Shown: piece after piece, positions 33,585 to 43,411 of the stretch
Position numbering within the stretch: the first letter of the stretch is position 1
Layout of the letters: every line of letters starts with the position of its first letter
Source: Gammaproteobacteria bacterium
Lineage (GTDB): Bacteria; Pseudomonadota; Gammaproteobacteria; UBA6429; Thiohalophilaceae
DNA length: 64,000 nt
Assembly (NCBI GenBank): GCA_016125505.1
Contig: WGLP01000010.1
Location: forward strand, 62,001 to 126,000
Reading direction: 5' to 3'
The notes under the pieces: generated by a model
Database searches by the model: none
What the model saw: only the letters and a program-made list of their open reading frames with translations
What the model was told of the DNA's origin: nothing
Translations under genes and position numbers: made by a program

Positions 33585-34211
33585 ATGACAAATACTTCTG
33601 ATCATACGAACAAACACAGCAGTGATGTGGTCTGGCACCATGCGACAGTCACTCGCGAACACCGCGAGGATCTTAATCAGCACAAAAGCGTCATCCTGTG
33701 GTTTACCGGACTCTCCGGCGCCGGGAAATCCACCCTGGCGCATGCGGTTGAAGATCGCCTGCATCAAATGACCTGTCGTACATTCGTGCTCGATGGCGAC
33801 AATGTGCGGCATGGTTTATGCGGTGATCTCGGTTTCACCGAAGCCGATCGCAAGGAAAATATTCGCCGTATCGGCAACGTCGCCAAACTGTTTCTCGAAG
33901 CGGGAGTCATCGTGCTTACCGCGTTTATTTCTCCCTTTCGCAGTGACCGCCAACTGGTACGCAATCTGGTTCATCCAGGCGAGTTTCTGGAAATCTTTTG
34001 TAGTGCGGCCATCGAGGTGTGCGAACAACGCGACGTTAAAGGTCTTTACCAAAAAGCACGCAAGGGTGAGATCAAGAATTTCACCGGCATCTCTTCGCCT
34101 TACGAGGCACCGGCTAATCCGGAGCTGATTGTAGACACTGGCGCATCACCATTAGACGATTGTGTCGATCAGGTTATCGAACTGCTCAGGAGTCGGGCAA
34201 TAATTAATTAA
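33585..34211 (+). CDS. cysC: Adenylyl-sulfate kinase (APS kinase)
   Basis: CysC phosphorylates APS to PAPS, the sulfate donor of sulfotransferases and assimilation. The 208-residue protein has the P-loop GLSGAGKST (about 42-50), DGDNVRHGL, the [13 protein letters not shown] block and FISPFRSDR, so it is complete. The ATG at 33585 has GGAA upstream; an in-frame extension to 33510 runs through the terminator and is rejected. It is 12 bp before galE and leads the polysaccharide locus that also contains two sulfotransferases, which suggests that its PAPS serves glycan sulfation. Confidence 0.95.
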   Translation: MTNTSDHTNKHSSDVVWHHATVTREHREDLNQHKSVILWFTGLSGAGKSTLAHAVEDRLHQMTCRTFVLDGDNVRHGLCGDLGFTEADRKENIRRIGNVAKLFLEAGVIVLTAFISPFRSDRQLVRNLVHPGEFLEIFCSAAIEVCEQRDVKGLYQKARKGEIKNFTGISSPYEAPANPELIVDTGASPLDDCVDQVIELLRSRAIIN

Positions 34212-34223
34212 GGAATATTCACC

Positions 34224-35213
34224 ATGGGAAATAAATCAATCTTGGTTACCGGTGGCGCCGGTTACATTGGTAGTCATACGGTTCGGCAACTGGGGGAAGC
34301 TGGCGAACAAATTGTCACGCTTGATAACTTATCGACAGGAAATCGTAAAGCCGTATTATCCGGAGATTTCGTGCAGGGTGATACCGGTGATGGGAACCTC
34401 GTCGGCAAGATCCTGACGGATTATGATGTGGATACGGTTATCCATTTCGCGGCGCATACGGTGGTACCCGAATCCGTTACTAATCCACTGAAGTATTACT
34501 GGAATAACACCTGTAGTACGCGTAATCTGCTGGAACAATGCCAAAAACATGGCGTAAAGAATTTTATCTTCTCTTCCACTGCGGCCGTCTATGGCTTCCC
34601 TGAAAGCGGATATGCCAGCGAAGACACCCCGACTGCGCCGATCAATCCCTATGGTACATCCAAACTCATGACTGAATGGATGTTACGGGATTTGAGTCAG
34701 GCGTCTGATTTGAATTACGTTGCCCTGCGTTATTTCAATGTCGCGGGTTGCGACCCACAGTGCCGCATTGGTCAATCCACACCAAACGCGACCCTGCTCA
34801 TCAAGGTCGCGGCGGAAGCCGCCGTGGGTAAACGCGAAAAGCTGTTTGTCTTTGGCACCGATTACGACACGGAAGATGGCACCGGGGTACGTGATTACAT
34901 TCATGTCGAAGACCTCGCCGATGCCCATCTCAAGGCACTGGACTACCTGCGTGATGGCGGCAAATCGACGATCCTGAACGTCGGTTACGGTCATGGTTAC
35001 AGCGTGCGTGAAGTTATCGACGCCGTGAATCGCGTTAACGGCAAGCCGCTGACAGTCGAAGAACAACCACGCCGTGCCGGCGACCCACCGATGCTGATCT
35101 CCATTGCCGATGCCATCCGCAATAAACTTAACTGGTCACCCAAACACGACGACCTGGACTTTATCGTCAAAACAGCGCTCGATTGGGAACACAAGCTGTT
35201 ACAACAAAAATAA
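34224..35213 (+). CDS. galE: UDP-glucose 4-epimerase
   Basis: GalE interconverts UDP-glucose and UDP-galactose (or their N-acetyl forms). The 329-residue protein has the NAD-binding TGGAGYIGSHT at the N-terminus, the serine in FSSTAAVYG, and the catalytic YGTSK pair (Y-x-x-x-K). GTGVRDYIHVEDLADAHL near residue 215 is typical. AAGGA precedes the ATG. It lies between cysC and a GT2 glycosyltransferase with short gaps, as part of the sugar-nucleotide supply of the locus. Confidence 0.93.
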   Translation: MGNKSILVTGGAGYIGSHTVRQLGEAGEQIVTLDNLSTGNRKAVLSGDFVQGDTGDGNLVGKILTDYDVDTVIHFAAHTVVPESVTNPLKYYWNNTCSTRNLLEQCQKHGVKNFIFSSTAAVYGFPESGYASEDTPTAPINPYGTSKLMTEWMLRDLSQASDLNYVALRYFNVAGCDPQCRIGQSTPNATLLIKVAAEAAVGKREKLFVFGTDYDTEDGTGVRDYIHVEDLADAHLKALDYLRDGGKSTILNVGYGHGYSVREVIDAVNRVNGKPLTVEEQPRRAGDPPMLISIADAIRNKLNWSPKHDDLDFIVKTALDWEHKLLQQK

Positions 35214-35236
35214 ACGCGTAACCGGGGAATTCGTCA

Positions 35237-36367
35237 ATGCTTGAAGTGATCTGTTGGGTCAGCCTGTTCGGCGCAATATACAGTTACTTCCTTTATCCGC
35301 TGGTGTTGCTGGTCATGCCAAAGAAACGCCTGCAGACAGAACCAGACAAACCCCTGCCTTTTGTCACGCTCATCATTACGGCACACAACGAACAAAAGCG
35401 GATCCAGAGCAAACTGGAGAACACACTCGCCATTGACTACCCTGAAGAGCTACGTGAAATCCTGGTCGCCTCAGACGGCTCTACGGATGCTACCAACACT
35501 ATTGTCGAATCCTTCCATGACCGCGGGATTAAACTGGTCCACGTGCAGGAACGCAAGGGCAAGGAAAATGCCCAGCTTGCCGCAATTCAAGCGGCTCGCG
35601 GTGAGCTAATCGTCTTCTCCGACGTTGCCACCCAGATTCCTCCCGAAGCGTTGCGAAACCTGGTGAATGTCTTCACTGATCCACGGGTCGGCGCCATCTC
35701 CAGCGAAGATCGCTTTATTACAGAGGATGGCAAGGTCGCCGGCGAAGGCGCCTATGTTAAATACGAAATGTGGTTGCGCAAGCTCGAAAGCCAGGTGCAC
35801 AGTCTGGTCGGCCTCAGCGGATCTTTTTTTGCTGCACGTAAAGACGTTTGTGAGAACTGGGACATCAGCGTCCCCAGCGATTTCAATACCGCCCTCAACT
35901 GCGTGACCAAAGGCTATATTGCCGTCTCTGCGCCTGATGTCCTGGGCTACTACCCCAATCTGAAAGACGACAGCAAGGAGTATCAGCGCAAACTACGCAC
36001 AGTCATACGCGGCATGGCCGCTGTTGTGAAAAAACCAGTTGTACTCAATCCCTTCGGCTTGGGTTTCTTTGCACTCGAGGTGTTCAGTCACAAGATTATG
36101 CGCTGGCTGGTGCCCTGGTTTATGCTGGCGCTACTGATTAGTTCGCTCCTGGTCTTTCAGCACCATGTCTTCTATATGCTGTTACTAGCAGGCCAGATAG
36201 GCTTTTATCTGGTTGCGGCCCTTGGCTATATCCTGCCATCCTTGCGTAACAATACACTATTCAAGCTACCGTTCTTTTTCTTCCAGGTAAATTTCGCGAT
36301 TGCCGATGCCGGACTGCGCTTCTTAATGGGTAAACGCATCACCATGTGGGAGCCATCCAAGCGCTAA
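35237..36367 (+). CDS. Membrane-bound family 2 glycosyltransferase
   Basis: The 376-residue protein has an N-terminal membrane segment (about 5-25), a GT-A domain with LIITAHNEQKRI, the nucleotide-binding SDGSTD and a VFSDVATQ acidic site, and three C-terminal membrane segments (about 290-350). This layout fits a processive or membrane-anchored GT2 that extends a polysaccharide on the cytoplasmic face. It lies 23 bp after galE. Its 3' end is 2 bp from the stop of the convergent GT4 gene. Confidence 0.88.
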   Translation: MLEVICWVSLFGAIYSYFLYPLVLLVMPKKRLQTEPDKPLPFVTLIITAHNEQKRIQSKLENTLAIDYPEELREILVASDGSTDATNTIVESFHDRGIKLVHVQERKGKENAQLAAIQAARGELIVFSDVATQIPPEALRNLVNVFTDPRVGAISSEDRFITEDGKVAGEGAYVKYEMWLRKLESQVHSLVGLSGSFFAARKDVCENWDISVPSDFNTALNCVTKGYIAVSAPDVLGYYPNLKDDSKEYQRKLRTVIRGMAAVVKKPVVLNPFGLGFFALEVFSHKIMRWLVPWFMLALLISSLLVFQHHVFYMLLLAGQIGFYLVAALGYILPSLRNNTLFKLPFFFFQVNFAIADAGLRFLMGKRITMWEPSKR

Positions 36368-36369
36368 CG

Positions 36370-37503
36370 CTATTGTTTGCTTGCCCTACCCAATACCATC
36401 GAATACAGCTGCAAATAATTTTCCAGATTGATATCGATATTATAATTCGTCTCAATTCTAGCCCGGGCAGCGGCGACCCGTGCATTAACATCCGTCGTAT
36501 CTGTCATAACACCTTCAATAATACTAATAAAGCGCTCAACCTTATCTGACTCTACGATATAACCGCAGCTCCCATCGCAAAGAACACGACGTATGCTTGG
36601 TATCGCTCTGGATAAGACCGGGACCTGGAGTGTCATCGCCTCCAGCAAGGTCATGGGCAGGCCTTCGTGATCAGAGGTAATCAGGAGCAAATCCATTTGC
36701 TTCAACAAGGGAGCAACATTCTCCACAAAACCGTGTAAGTGAATGTGTGTCGACAGGCCATCCGCAGCCAGTTGAGCCTCTATCGTCGATTTAAGCGGGC
36801 CATCCCCCAACATATGAAAATGAACCGATTTGTCTGAACTATGTTGAATAACTGCTTTGGCAATCTCATAAAACAGATCCACGCGCTTTACCGGAACAAA
36901 GCGCCCAACGAAAACAATATGAAATGCGTCTGGATATTTTTCGCGAATATTTATCGCTGCTGCTCCTGATTTGGATTCGACATACCGGATATCAACACAG
37001 TTTTCGATCATTACCAGCTTTGACCGCGAGAATTCGCGCGACAGCATCTCCTGCAGCTCGGGTGAAACCGCTATAATCTTTTGTTGTAAAAATAATGCAG
37101 CGAGTTTATCCAGTGAATCGAAAATAAACCGTTTAAAATTCAGGATACTACCCGCGAATTCAGGCGCACCATGCGAAGTGCGAATACTCTTTTTCCCATT
37201 CAATTTGGCAGCAAGACCGCCAATGACATTTTCCTTGTTGCGGTGGGTGTGCACGATGTCCGGTTGAAATTCTCGAACGATGTTGTAAAAAGATCGAAAT
37301 ATGGCTAATCCGGACATGACAGATTCATCCAGCACCATGACGTCGACACCCTGGTTTCTCAGCTCCTCTTCCAACTGTCCATGATTGAGCAGCACCACCA
37401 ATAAAGAAATATCCTTTACTCTGGCAAGACGCTTTGCCAGGTGGAAGAGTTGAACCTCCGCCCCTGCCCACAAGTCCCCAGATGCCAAATGTATTATTTT
37501 CAT
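36370..37503 (-). CDS. Family 4 glycosyltransferase
   Basis: The 377-residue GT-B enzyme starts MKIIHLASGDLWAGAEVQL, typical of GT4, and has the nucleotide-sugar binding VFVGRFVPVKRVDLF and the EX7E-type motif in SDHEGLPMTLLEAMTL. It should transfer a sugar retaining the anomeric configuration. The ATG at 37503 is preferred to a TTG nine bases upstream; neither has a good ribosome site. It is the only minus-strand gene between galE and asnB, so it has its own promoter in the 277-bp gap before asnB. Confidence 0.88.
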   Translation of the reverse strand: MKIIHLASGDLWAGAEVQLFHLAKRLARVKDISLLVVLLNHGQLEEELRNQGVDVMVLDESVMSGLAIFRSFYNIVREFQPDIVHTHRNKENVIGGLAAKLNGKKSIRTSHGAPEFAGSILNFKRFIFDSLDKLAALFLQQKIIAVSPELQEMLSREFSRSKLVMIENCVDIRYVESKSGAAAINIREKYPDAFHIVFVGRFVPVKRVDLFYEIAKAVIQHSSDKSVHFHMLGDGPLKSTIEAQLAADGLSTHIHLHGFVENVAPLLKQMDLLLITSDHEGLPMTLLEAMTLQVPVLSRAIPSIRRVLCDGSCGYIVESDKVERFISIIEGVMTDTTDVNARVAAARARIETNYNIDINLENYLQLYSMVLGRASKQ

Positions 37504-37780
37504 TAAGAACAAACCGTCGTGTTATAAATTCACTTGTATTCGTTTATTTCGAAGATTCGATGAAATCATTGAAATCCGATACAAGACCAAATGCATCATG
37601 CACATGACAACTTTAAAGGGGGACAATACTACAACTGGTGTTTCGCTAACGATATAATGGTGAAGCACTTTTTGGATTTTTGAACAAAAAATATACAACA
37701 GAAATCTGCTGCTCAAACAGGCTGGTTTATTTCTTCTTATTCGCGAATTGTAATTTTGACTGATTAACAGGTTTAACTCC

Positions 37781-39718
37781 ATGTGCGGTATAGCTGGCAT
37801 TATCAAAAAAAACCTGTCTGGTGATGATATCGCATACTTCAGTCAGAAATTCTCAAATTCGATTAAACATCGCGGTCCGGATGATAGCGGCAGTTGGCAC
37901 GAGCAACAAAGCGGTGTGCTTTTGACTCATCGCCGTTTATCCATTCATGACCTGTCTCCGCTGGGCGCACAGCCCATGCACTCTGCAAGCAACCGGTATT
38001 GTATCGTTTTCAATGGCGAAATTTATAACTACCAGGAATTAAGAACCGAATTATCACAATACGGGCATACTTTTCGCGGTGGCTCGGATACGGAAATCCT
38101 GCTTGCGGCCATAGAGCAATGGGGCACCAAATCCGCGGTCAGCAAGTTTATCGGGATGTTTGCCTTTGCGCTTTGGGACAAACAAAACAAAACGCTGCAG
38201 TTATGCCGTGATCGTCTCGGGGAAAAACCGCTCTATTATGGTTTCCAGGGTGATGTATTTTATTTCGCATCTGAATTGCATGCCATCGAATCCGTTTGTC
38301 CTGCTGACAAACTAGAAATCAGTTTGTCTGGCCTCCAGCATTATCTGCAATACGGTTACATATCCTCACCACAGTCGATTTATAAAGGGTTCCAGAAACT
38401 CCTGCCGGGTTCTCTCCTGACAATCCCAATACAGACATTATTCAAAGGTAATTCTAATTTATCACCGGAGATATTCTGGTCATTACGACAGGTGGCTGAA
38501 TCCGGACTCCAACAACAACTGGACAACTTTGATACCGCTGTCGATAGTCTCAACACCAAATTACATGAGGTCATCAAACGACAGTTACTCGCAGATGTTA
38601 ATGTCGGCCTGTTTCTCTCGGGTGGCATTGATTCAACGACCGTTACCGCTATCGCTCAGGATGTCAGCTCACAAAAGGTCAAAACCTTTACTATCGGTTA
38701 CCACGAAAAGGAATATGATGAGTCAGGCTATGCGGGTGCAATTGCGCAACACCTAAACACCGATCACACCACTCTATATTTATCGCCGGATGATGCCAAA
38801 TCCGTCATCCCTAATTTACCGAAAATCTATGACGAACCTTTTGCCGATTCATCACAGATACCGGCTTATCTCGTTTCCAAGCTGGCACGTGAACATGTCA
38901 CAGTATGTTTGTCCGGTGACGGAGGAGATGAATTGTTTGCCGGCTATAATCGCTATCTGATGACTGACAGAATCTGGCATAAAATCGATCATATCCCGTC
39001 CTTCATACGAAAGATATTTGGAAAAACCATCGATGCAATTCCAGCCGGCGCTCGTGACGCAATCATTACATTATTCTACAAAAACAAACAGGGATCCTTG
39101 CAGTCAAAAGTTCAAAAGCTGGCGGATCTTATGCAGTCATCAAATATTATGTCCGCCTACGATGTCCTGTCATCGTACTGGCCACACCCTCGGGATTTAC
39201 TAAAAGGAAATGTGCCGGCCAATTCAGCGACACCACTGTTATCTGAAACCCGAAATTTTATCGATCAGGCGATGTATATCGATCAAATCCGCTATCTGGA
39301 GGGGGATAATCTCGCCAAAACCGATCGTGCCAGCATGGCGGTTAGCCTGGAAACACGCCTACCTTTACTCAGTCATGATATTGTTGAATTGGCCTGGCGT
39401 ATGCCAACGGAAATGAAAGTACATAGGAATATCAGTAAGTGGGTACTGAGAAATGTTTTATATAAGTATGTGCCGGAGAAAATGGTTAACCGCCCGAAGA
39501 TGGGTTTTTCCGTGCCTATTGCACAATGGTTAAGAAATGATCTGAAAGAATGGGCGGATGACCATTTTTCCGCGCTAAACAATCACGATTTGCTTCACGC
39601 AAAGCCGATTTTGCAGGCCTGGGCTACGCATAAAAGCGGCAAGGCCGATCATGCACATAAACTCTGGACGATCCTGATGTTCCTCGCCTGGCAACAGGAA
39701 AGAAAACACATTTTTTAA
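37781..39718 (+). CDS. asnB: Glutamine-dependent asparagine synthetase-type amidotransferase
   Basis: The 645-residue protein has an N-terminal Ntn glutaminase starting MCGIAGI (Cys2 nucleophile) with IKHRGPDDSG and NGEIYNY, and a C-terminal synthetase with the ATP-binding FLSGGIDSTT near residue 283. In polysaccharide loci, including exosortase-A-associated ones, such enzymes probably amidate a uronic acid or another carboxylate of the glycan rather than aspartate. It is followed after 7 bp by a GT4 gene. Confidence 0.9.
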   Translation: MCGIAGIIKKNLSGDDIAYFSQKFSNSIKHRGPDDSGSWHEQQSGVLLTHRRLSIHDLSPLGAQPMHSASNRYCIVFNGEIYNYQELRTELSQYGHTFRGGSDTEILLAAIEQWGTKSAVSKFIGMFAFALWDKQNKTLQLCRDRLGEKPLYYGFQGDVFYFASELHAIESVCPADKLEISLSGLQHYLQYGYISSPQSIYKGFQKLLPGSLLTIPIQTLFKGNSNLSPEIFWSLRQVAESGLQQQLDNFDTAVDSLNTKLHEVIKRQLLADVNVGLFLSGGIDSTTVTAIAQDVSSQKVKTFTIGYHEKEYDESGYAGAIAQHLNTDHTTLYLSPDDAKSVIPNLPKIYDEPFADSSQIPAYLVSKLAREHVTVCLSGDGGDELFAGYNRYLMTDRIWHKIDHIPSFIRKIFGKTIDAIPAGARDAIITLFYKNKQGSLQSKVQKLADLMQSSNIMSAYDVLSSYWPHPRDLLKGNVPANSATPLLSETRNFIDQAMYIDQIRYLEGDNLAKTDRASMAVSLETRLPLLSHDIVELAWRMPTEMKVHRNISKWVLRNVLYKYVPEKMVNRPKMGFSVPIAQWLRNDLKEWADDHFSALNNHDLLHAKPILQAWATHKSGKADHAHKLWTILMFLAWQQERKHIF

Positions 39719-39725
39719 TACAATA

Positions 39726-40868
39726 ATGAATAAAAATATATTACTCGTTGCCAATTGGGATTCGAATGTAGGCTATGCATGGTGGCTGATGGAGAATTTC
39801 TGGGCAACGATTGCACGTGAATTCAGTAAATCGAACCACCAATCGATCCTTATTTACCCATCCATCTCCAAGATACCCAAAACAATCCAGGACAGTCCGA
39901 TTGAAATCCTGGAGCACAATTTTGATCAAAAGAATTTCCGCAGCCTGCTCCGACTCATCAGCATAATTCGCAGCAAAAAAATTGCTTATCTATACCTGTC
40001 CGACAAACCGGAAACATCTTTTTTTTATATTTTCCTGAGATTATTTGGCATAAAGAAAATCATCATCCACGATCATACACCCGGCGAACGTCCTACCGTC
40101 ACTGGAATAAAAAAATCACTCAAGAAACTCTATAAACGGTTACCCTTCATAAATGCCGATGCATTTATCGCAGTGACCGACTACATAAAACAACGCATGC
40201 TCAATTCGAGCTGCCTGCCTTCTTATAAATGTTTTGTCGCCAAAAACGGAATCAACCCGATTGGACGTAACCCTGAATATCGTTATTATGCGCATGATCA
40301 ATTTAATCTTCCGCACGATGCGGTTCTCCTGATCACCACCGGCAGAGCCAACCACTATAAGCGCATAGACTTCATGATCGAGGCATTTGCCGAGGCCCTG
40401 AGGAATAATGATGCATCACAGCATCTTTATTTTATTTATTGCGGAGACGGACCGCATTTGATCGATTTCAAGGCGCTTGTTAAAAGGCAGGGCTTAGAAA
40501 AAGAATTCATATTTGCCGGCAATAGAACTGATGTACGTCAGCTTCTGCAATCATGCGATATAGGCATACAGGCCTCAAAGGGAGAAGTCGGTTATTCACT
40601 TTCCATTCTCGAATACATGAGCGCCGGCTTGGCGACGCTGGTTCCTGATAACCCTTCCGTTTGCCAGGCAATCACTAATAATGAAAATGGTATGATTTTT
40701 TCACAACTCGATACATTCTCGCTGGCAGAGAAATTATCAACGCTGATCAGTGATTCAAAATTACGAAAAAACCTTGGCAGCAAGGCTAACGAAACCGTGC
40801 AGAATTATTTTAATTTATCAAATACAAATATTGATCTGATTAATATTATCTCTCGGTATTTCATTTGA
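39726..40868 (+). CDS. Family 4 glycosyltransferase
   Basis: The 380-residue protein has a GT-B layout: LLVANWDSNVGYAWWLM at the start, HDHTPGERPTVTG mid-way, ITTGRANHYKRIDFMIEAFAE as the nucleotide-sugar lobe, and SKGEVGYSLSILEYMSAGLA where GT4 enzymes carry the EX7E site. The first glutamate and second are present (E-V-G-Y...L-E). It is cotranscribed with asnB. The 435 bp after it hold no gene. From about here on the sequence becomes richer in A+T. Confidence 0.85.
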   Translation: MNKNILLVANWDSNVGYAWWLMENFWATIAREFSKSNHQSILIYPSISKIPKTIQDSPIEILEHNFDQKNFRSLLRLISIIRSKKIAYLYLSDKPETSFFYIFLRLFGIKKIIIHDHTPGERPTVTGIKKSLKKLYKRLPFINADAFIAVTDYIKQRMLNSSCLPSYKCFVAKNGINPIGRNPEYRYYAHDQFNLPHDAVLLITTGRANHYKRIDFMIEAFAEALRNNDASQHLYFIYCGDGPHLIDFKALVKRQGLEKEFIFAGNRTDVRQLLQSCDIGIQASKGEVGYSLSILEYMSAGLATLVPDNPSVCQAITNNENGMIFSQLDTFSLAEKLSTLISDSKLRKNLGSKANETVQNYFNLSNTNIDLINIISRYFI

Positions 40869-41303
40869 TTCAGAATTAACAGATACAAAAAACGACAACA
40901 ATAAACTTTGCATTCTGTAGTTAAGAAATATGCTCTTGTGCTCATCAATAACAATATCAGCAACGTGACTTACTCAAACTCTTTCCCGATAAATAAAATA
41001 CTGGCAATAGCATACAAATCGAAATATGCGTTTTTACATTGTTTTTAGTAATGTTATAGAAACTATTTTTTCCTTAGCCTCCTCTCTCTCAAAAGGCATA
41101 TCTCGATAAAAACTGAGATTTTTCAGTGCAATAAGCATACACACACTTTTTTTTCGTGAAGTAGGTCACATTTCTTTTTATAATCAATAACATATGTGAA
41201 TTTAGTCACTAATCGGAACACTCGAATTCAATTACTCTTCCTGTCGCCGAAATGGAGGACATGCGGATGTCGCTTGTAATGTTCGGCAGACAGGAGAGTA
41301 AGG
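40869..41303. other. A+T-rich intergenic region with promoter-like elements
   Basis: No gene is visible in these 435 bp. The first 280 bp show nothing I can name. The last 150 bp hold a consensus TATAAT (41179-41184) and two CRP-like dyads, listed separately, before the lipoprotein gene. Confidence 0.5.
41155..41210. promoter_or_regulatory. Pair of CRP-like dyads around a consensus -10 box
   Basis: CGTGA-AGTAGG-TCACA (41155-41170) and TGTGA-ATTTAG-TCACT (41195-41210) each match the CRP/Vfr/Clp half-sites at nine of ten positions, with the standard six-base spacer. Their centres are exactly 40 bp apart. TATAAT at 41179-41184 lies between them. If that is the -10 box, the sites cover -35 and the start, which suggests repression. 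If transcription starts near 41244, the second site would be at -41.5, an activator position. Confidence 0.5.
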
Positions 41304-41759
41304 ATGGGATATTTACGCAACCTGCTAATTTTTGCAGCATTTTCAATCATTGTTACTGCGTGTGGTGGTGGAAATACGACTATCACGGGTAATGGTGCAA
41401 CCAGTTCGTCATCTGGTTCTTCAGGGACCACAGGTGGCACAAGCTCAGGCGGTGGTACTACGAGTGGCGGTGGAAGCACTTCAGGTGGCACTACCACTAC
41501 CGGCAGTGTAACTTTAAAATGGACTGCTCCTACAACACGATCCGATAATACTGCTGTATCTTTGAGCGACATTAGCGGATATCGGCTCTATTACGGGAGT
41601 GCTCCCACTGACACACCCAATTACGTTAACATTACTGACGGAACAGCGACTCAACAGACAATTTCATTACCGTCAGGCAGTTACTATTTTAGAATTAGCG
41701 CAATCGATTCAAGCGGATATGAAGGCCTGAAATCGACTGCAGTACAAAAGACCCTGTAG
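41304..41759 (+). CDS. Lipoprotein with Gly/Ser/Thr linker and fibronectin III-like domain
   Basis: The 151-residue protein has a lipoprotein signal ending in VTACGGG (lipidated cysteine about residue 20), then about 45 residues made almost only of G, S and T, and a single Fn3-like domain (VTLKWTAPTTRSD ... GYRLYYGSAP ... YYFRISAIDSSGYEG). It should be anchored in the outer membrane, with the domain held away from the membrane by the flexible linker. GGAGAGTAAGG precedes the ATG. It is followed by a secreted beta-helix protein, a possible partner in binding or modifying the polysaccharide. Confidence 0.8.
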   Translation: MGYLRNLLIFAAFSIIVTACGGGNTTITGNGATSSSSGSSGTTGGTSSGGGTTSGGGSTSGGTTTTGSVTLKWTAPTTRSDNTAVSLSDISGYRLYYGSAPTDTPNYVNITDGTATQQTISLPSGSYYFRISAIDSSGYEGLKSTAVQKTL

Positions 41760-41818
41760 TCTCCGGAAAATTGTATTTTATATTTTAAGACAGTGCATAT
41801 TATAAAAGGTAATCATCC

Positions 41819-43363
41819 ATGAAATTTAAAATCCTGATTGGTTTAACACTCGGCCTTATTGCGACACTGGCAAATGCTGCCAGTTGGCAACTCCCTTCAG
41901 GATATTTCGTCCCTGCGAAACTACCGCTGACTGTCGTTAACCCTCGCCCGGATTCAGAGACTGCAAATTGGGCACGAAATCGCTTGGCTTATCCTGATGG
42001 GACTATGCAATATCGTGTTCCTGTAGCTATTCAAGGTGGCGCTTACCCTTATCACTTTGAGTTAGTCAGCGGCCCCTCTGGAATGAGTATCGGTCAAGAT
42101 ATTACCGATCAAGATTACGGCATCGTTACATGGACACCAACCACTAGCGGTGGTCCCTACACTGTCTCTGTCAAAGTAACCGACCAGGAATTAAATACGA
42201 CAACTGCAACCTGGACCGTCACAGCCACTACATCTGGCTTTGTATTCGTCGATCCAAATGCCGCCAATGGTGGTGATGGCAGCAAGGCTCACCCGTTCAA
42301 TAATACAGACGCCGTTTTTGGCAGTACGCCTACGTCAGCAACGTATTCAGGATATCAGATGATATTTCGTGGTGGCACCACTGCCATGCATGGCCCTGAA
42401 TCCAATGGTAATGTGACATTGCAAAACAATAACAAACCGGTTGTTTGGCTCGGTTACACGGGCGAAAACGCCACGCTTGATTTCTCCCATTTAAAAGCCT
42501 TGATTAACACCAATCAGAATGATATTTGGATAGAAGGTCTGAATATCAAAAACGCACGCACGGATGTTACTGATTATCACTTTTTCTATTTCAGCACAAA
42601 TAGCACAAATAACCGAACCGTTTTCTTCGAAAATAACTTCAGCAATATTGGATACTCAAACTCTGCAAATGACCCTGTAAACCAGGCATGCATTCTTATG
42701 TTCAATGGCGGTGTACTACGTAATTACTTCACTTTCATGGGCAATAGTCTGGATCAATTTCAAGCTTCATTTATTGATATATATGCGACCAAATATGCCG
42801 TCATTGAAAACAACAAGCTACTGAATGGAATTGCACCATCACCTGAAGCTGCTTTTTATCTTAAATCTGACCTGCAAAATATAACAGTACGACGCAATGT
42901 ATCGCTATCACAAAGCTATGGCTACGGCGCTATATATATACCGCAACAAGCACAGATTTTCTCCAATGCTAATTTTGAGATTGCATACAATGTCATGCTG
43001 AGCGGTGATATCAGCAAGCCCATAGTTCGCTATGAATGGATGGGGTCAGGGCAAGCGAATAATAACAATCCGCAATTGTACGTTTACAGGAATACTTTTC
43101 GCGGCAATATACAAGGGTTAGATGACTTCCCGTATACCGTTCATCTGGATAATAATGTATTGGTAAATTCGGCCGGTAATTATGGTGATACTACTGGAAA
43201 TAATAGAGTAGTCATTCCCCAAAACAATCTTACGGCTACTCCTGGAAACAACGTAATTGACCTGGACGGCAATTTAGTTGGTAACGGAGCACAATACCGC
43301 GGTACGCGTGGATATGAAATATTTACTGGAGTTAATCCCCTTAGCGCACCATCATGGAATTAA
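41819..43363 (+). CDS. Secreted Ig-like and right-handed beta-helix protein
   Basis: The 514-residue protein has a signal peptide cut after ANA (about residue 20), an Ig-like domain (about 50-135, YPYHFELVSGPSGMSIG ... VTWTPTTSGGPYTVSV) and a C-terminal region rich in short N-x-x strand repeats (about 145-500, such as VIENNKLLNG, ITVRRNVSLS, LYVYRNTFRG), typical of parallel beta-helix pectate-lyase-like folds. Such proteins often cleave or epimerise polysaccharide. No catalytic residues can be named. No PEP-CTERM tail is present (end SAPSWN). It is 59 bp after the lipoprotein gene. Confidence 0.75.
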   Translation: MKFKILIGLTLGLIATLANAASWQLPSGYFVPAKLPLTVVNPRPDSETANWARNRLAYPDGTMQYRVPVAIQGGAYPYHFELVSGPSGMSIGQDITDQDYGIVTWTPTTSGGPYTVSVKVTDQELNTTTATWTVTATTSGFVFVDPNAANGGDGSKAHPFNNTDAVFGSTPTSATYSGYQMIFRGGTTAMHGPESNGNVTLQNNNKPVVWLGYTGENATLDFSHLKALINTNQNDIWIEGLNIKNARTDVTDYHFFYFSTNSTNNRTVFFENNFSNIGYSNSANDPVNQACILMFNGGVLRNYFTFMGNSLDQFQASFIDIYATKYAVIENNKLLNGIAPSPEAAFYLKSDLQNITVRRNVSLSQSYGYGAIYIPQQAQIFSNANFEIAYNVMLSGDISKPIVRYEWMGSGQANNNNPQLYVYRNTFRGNIQGLDDFPYTVHLDNNVLVNSAGNYGDTTGNNRVVIPQNNLTATPGNNVIDLDGNLVGNGAQYRGTRGYEIFTGVNPLSAPSWN

Positions 43364-43411
43364 AAACAAAACATGACTAGTAATGTAACCAACATAGAGC
43401 TGGAAAATATA

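Noticed and set aside
41819..43363. PEP-CTERM sorting signal on the beta-helix protein
   Set aside because: The C-terminus ends SAPSWN, without a P-E-P motif, membrane segment or basic tail.
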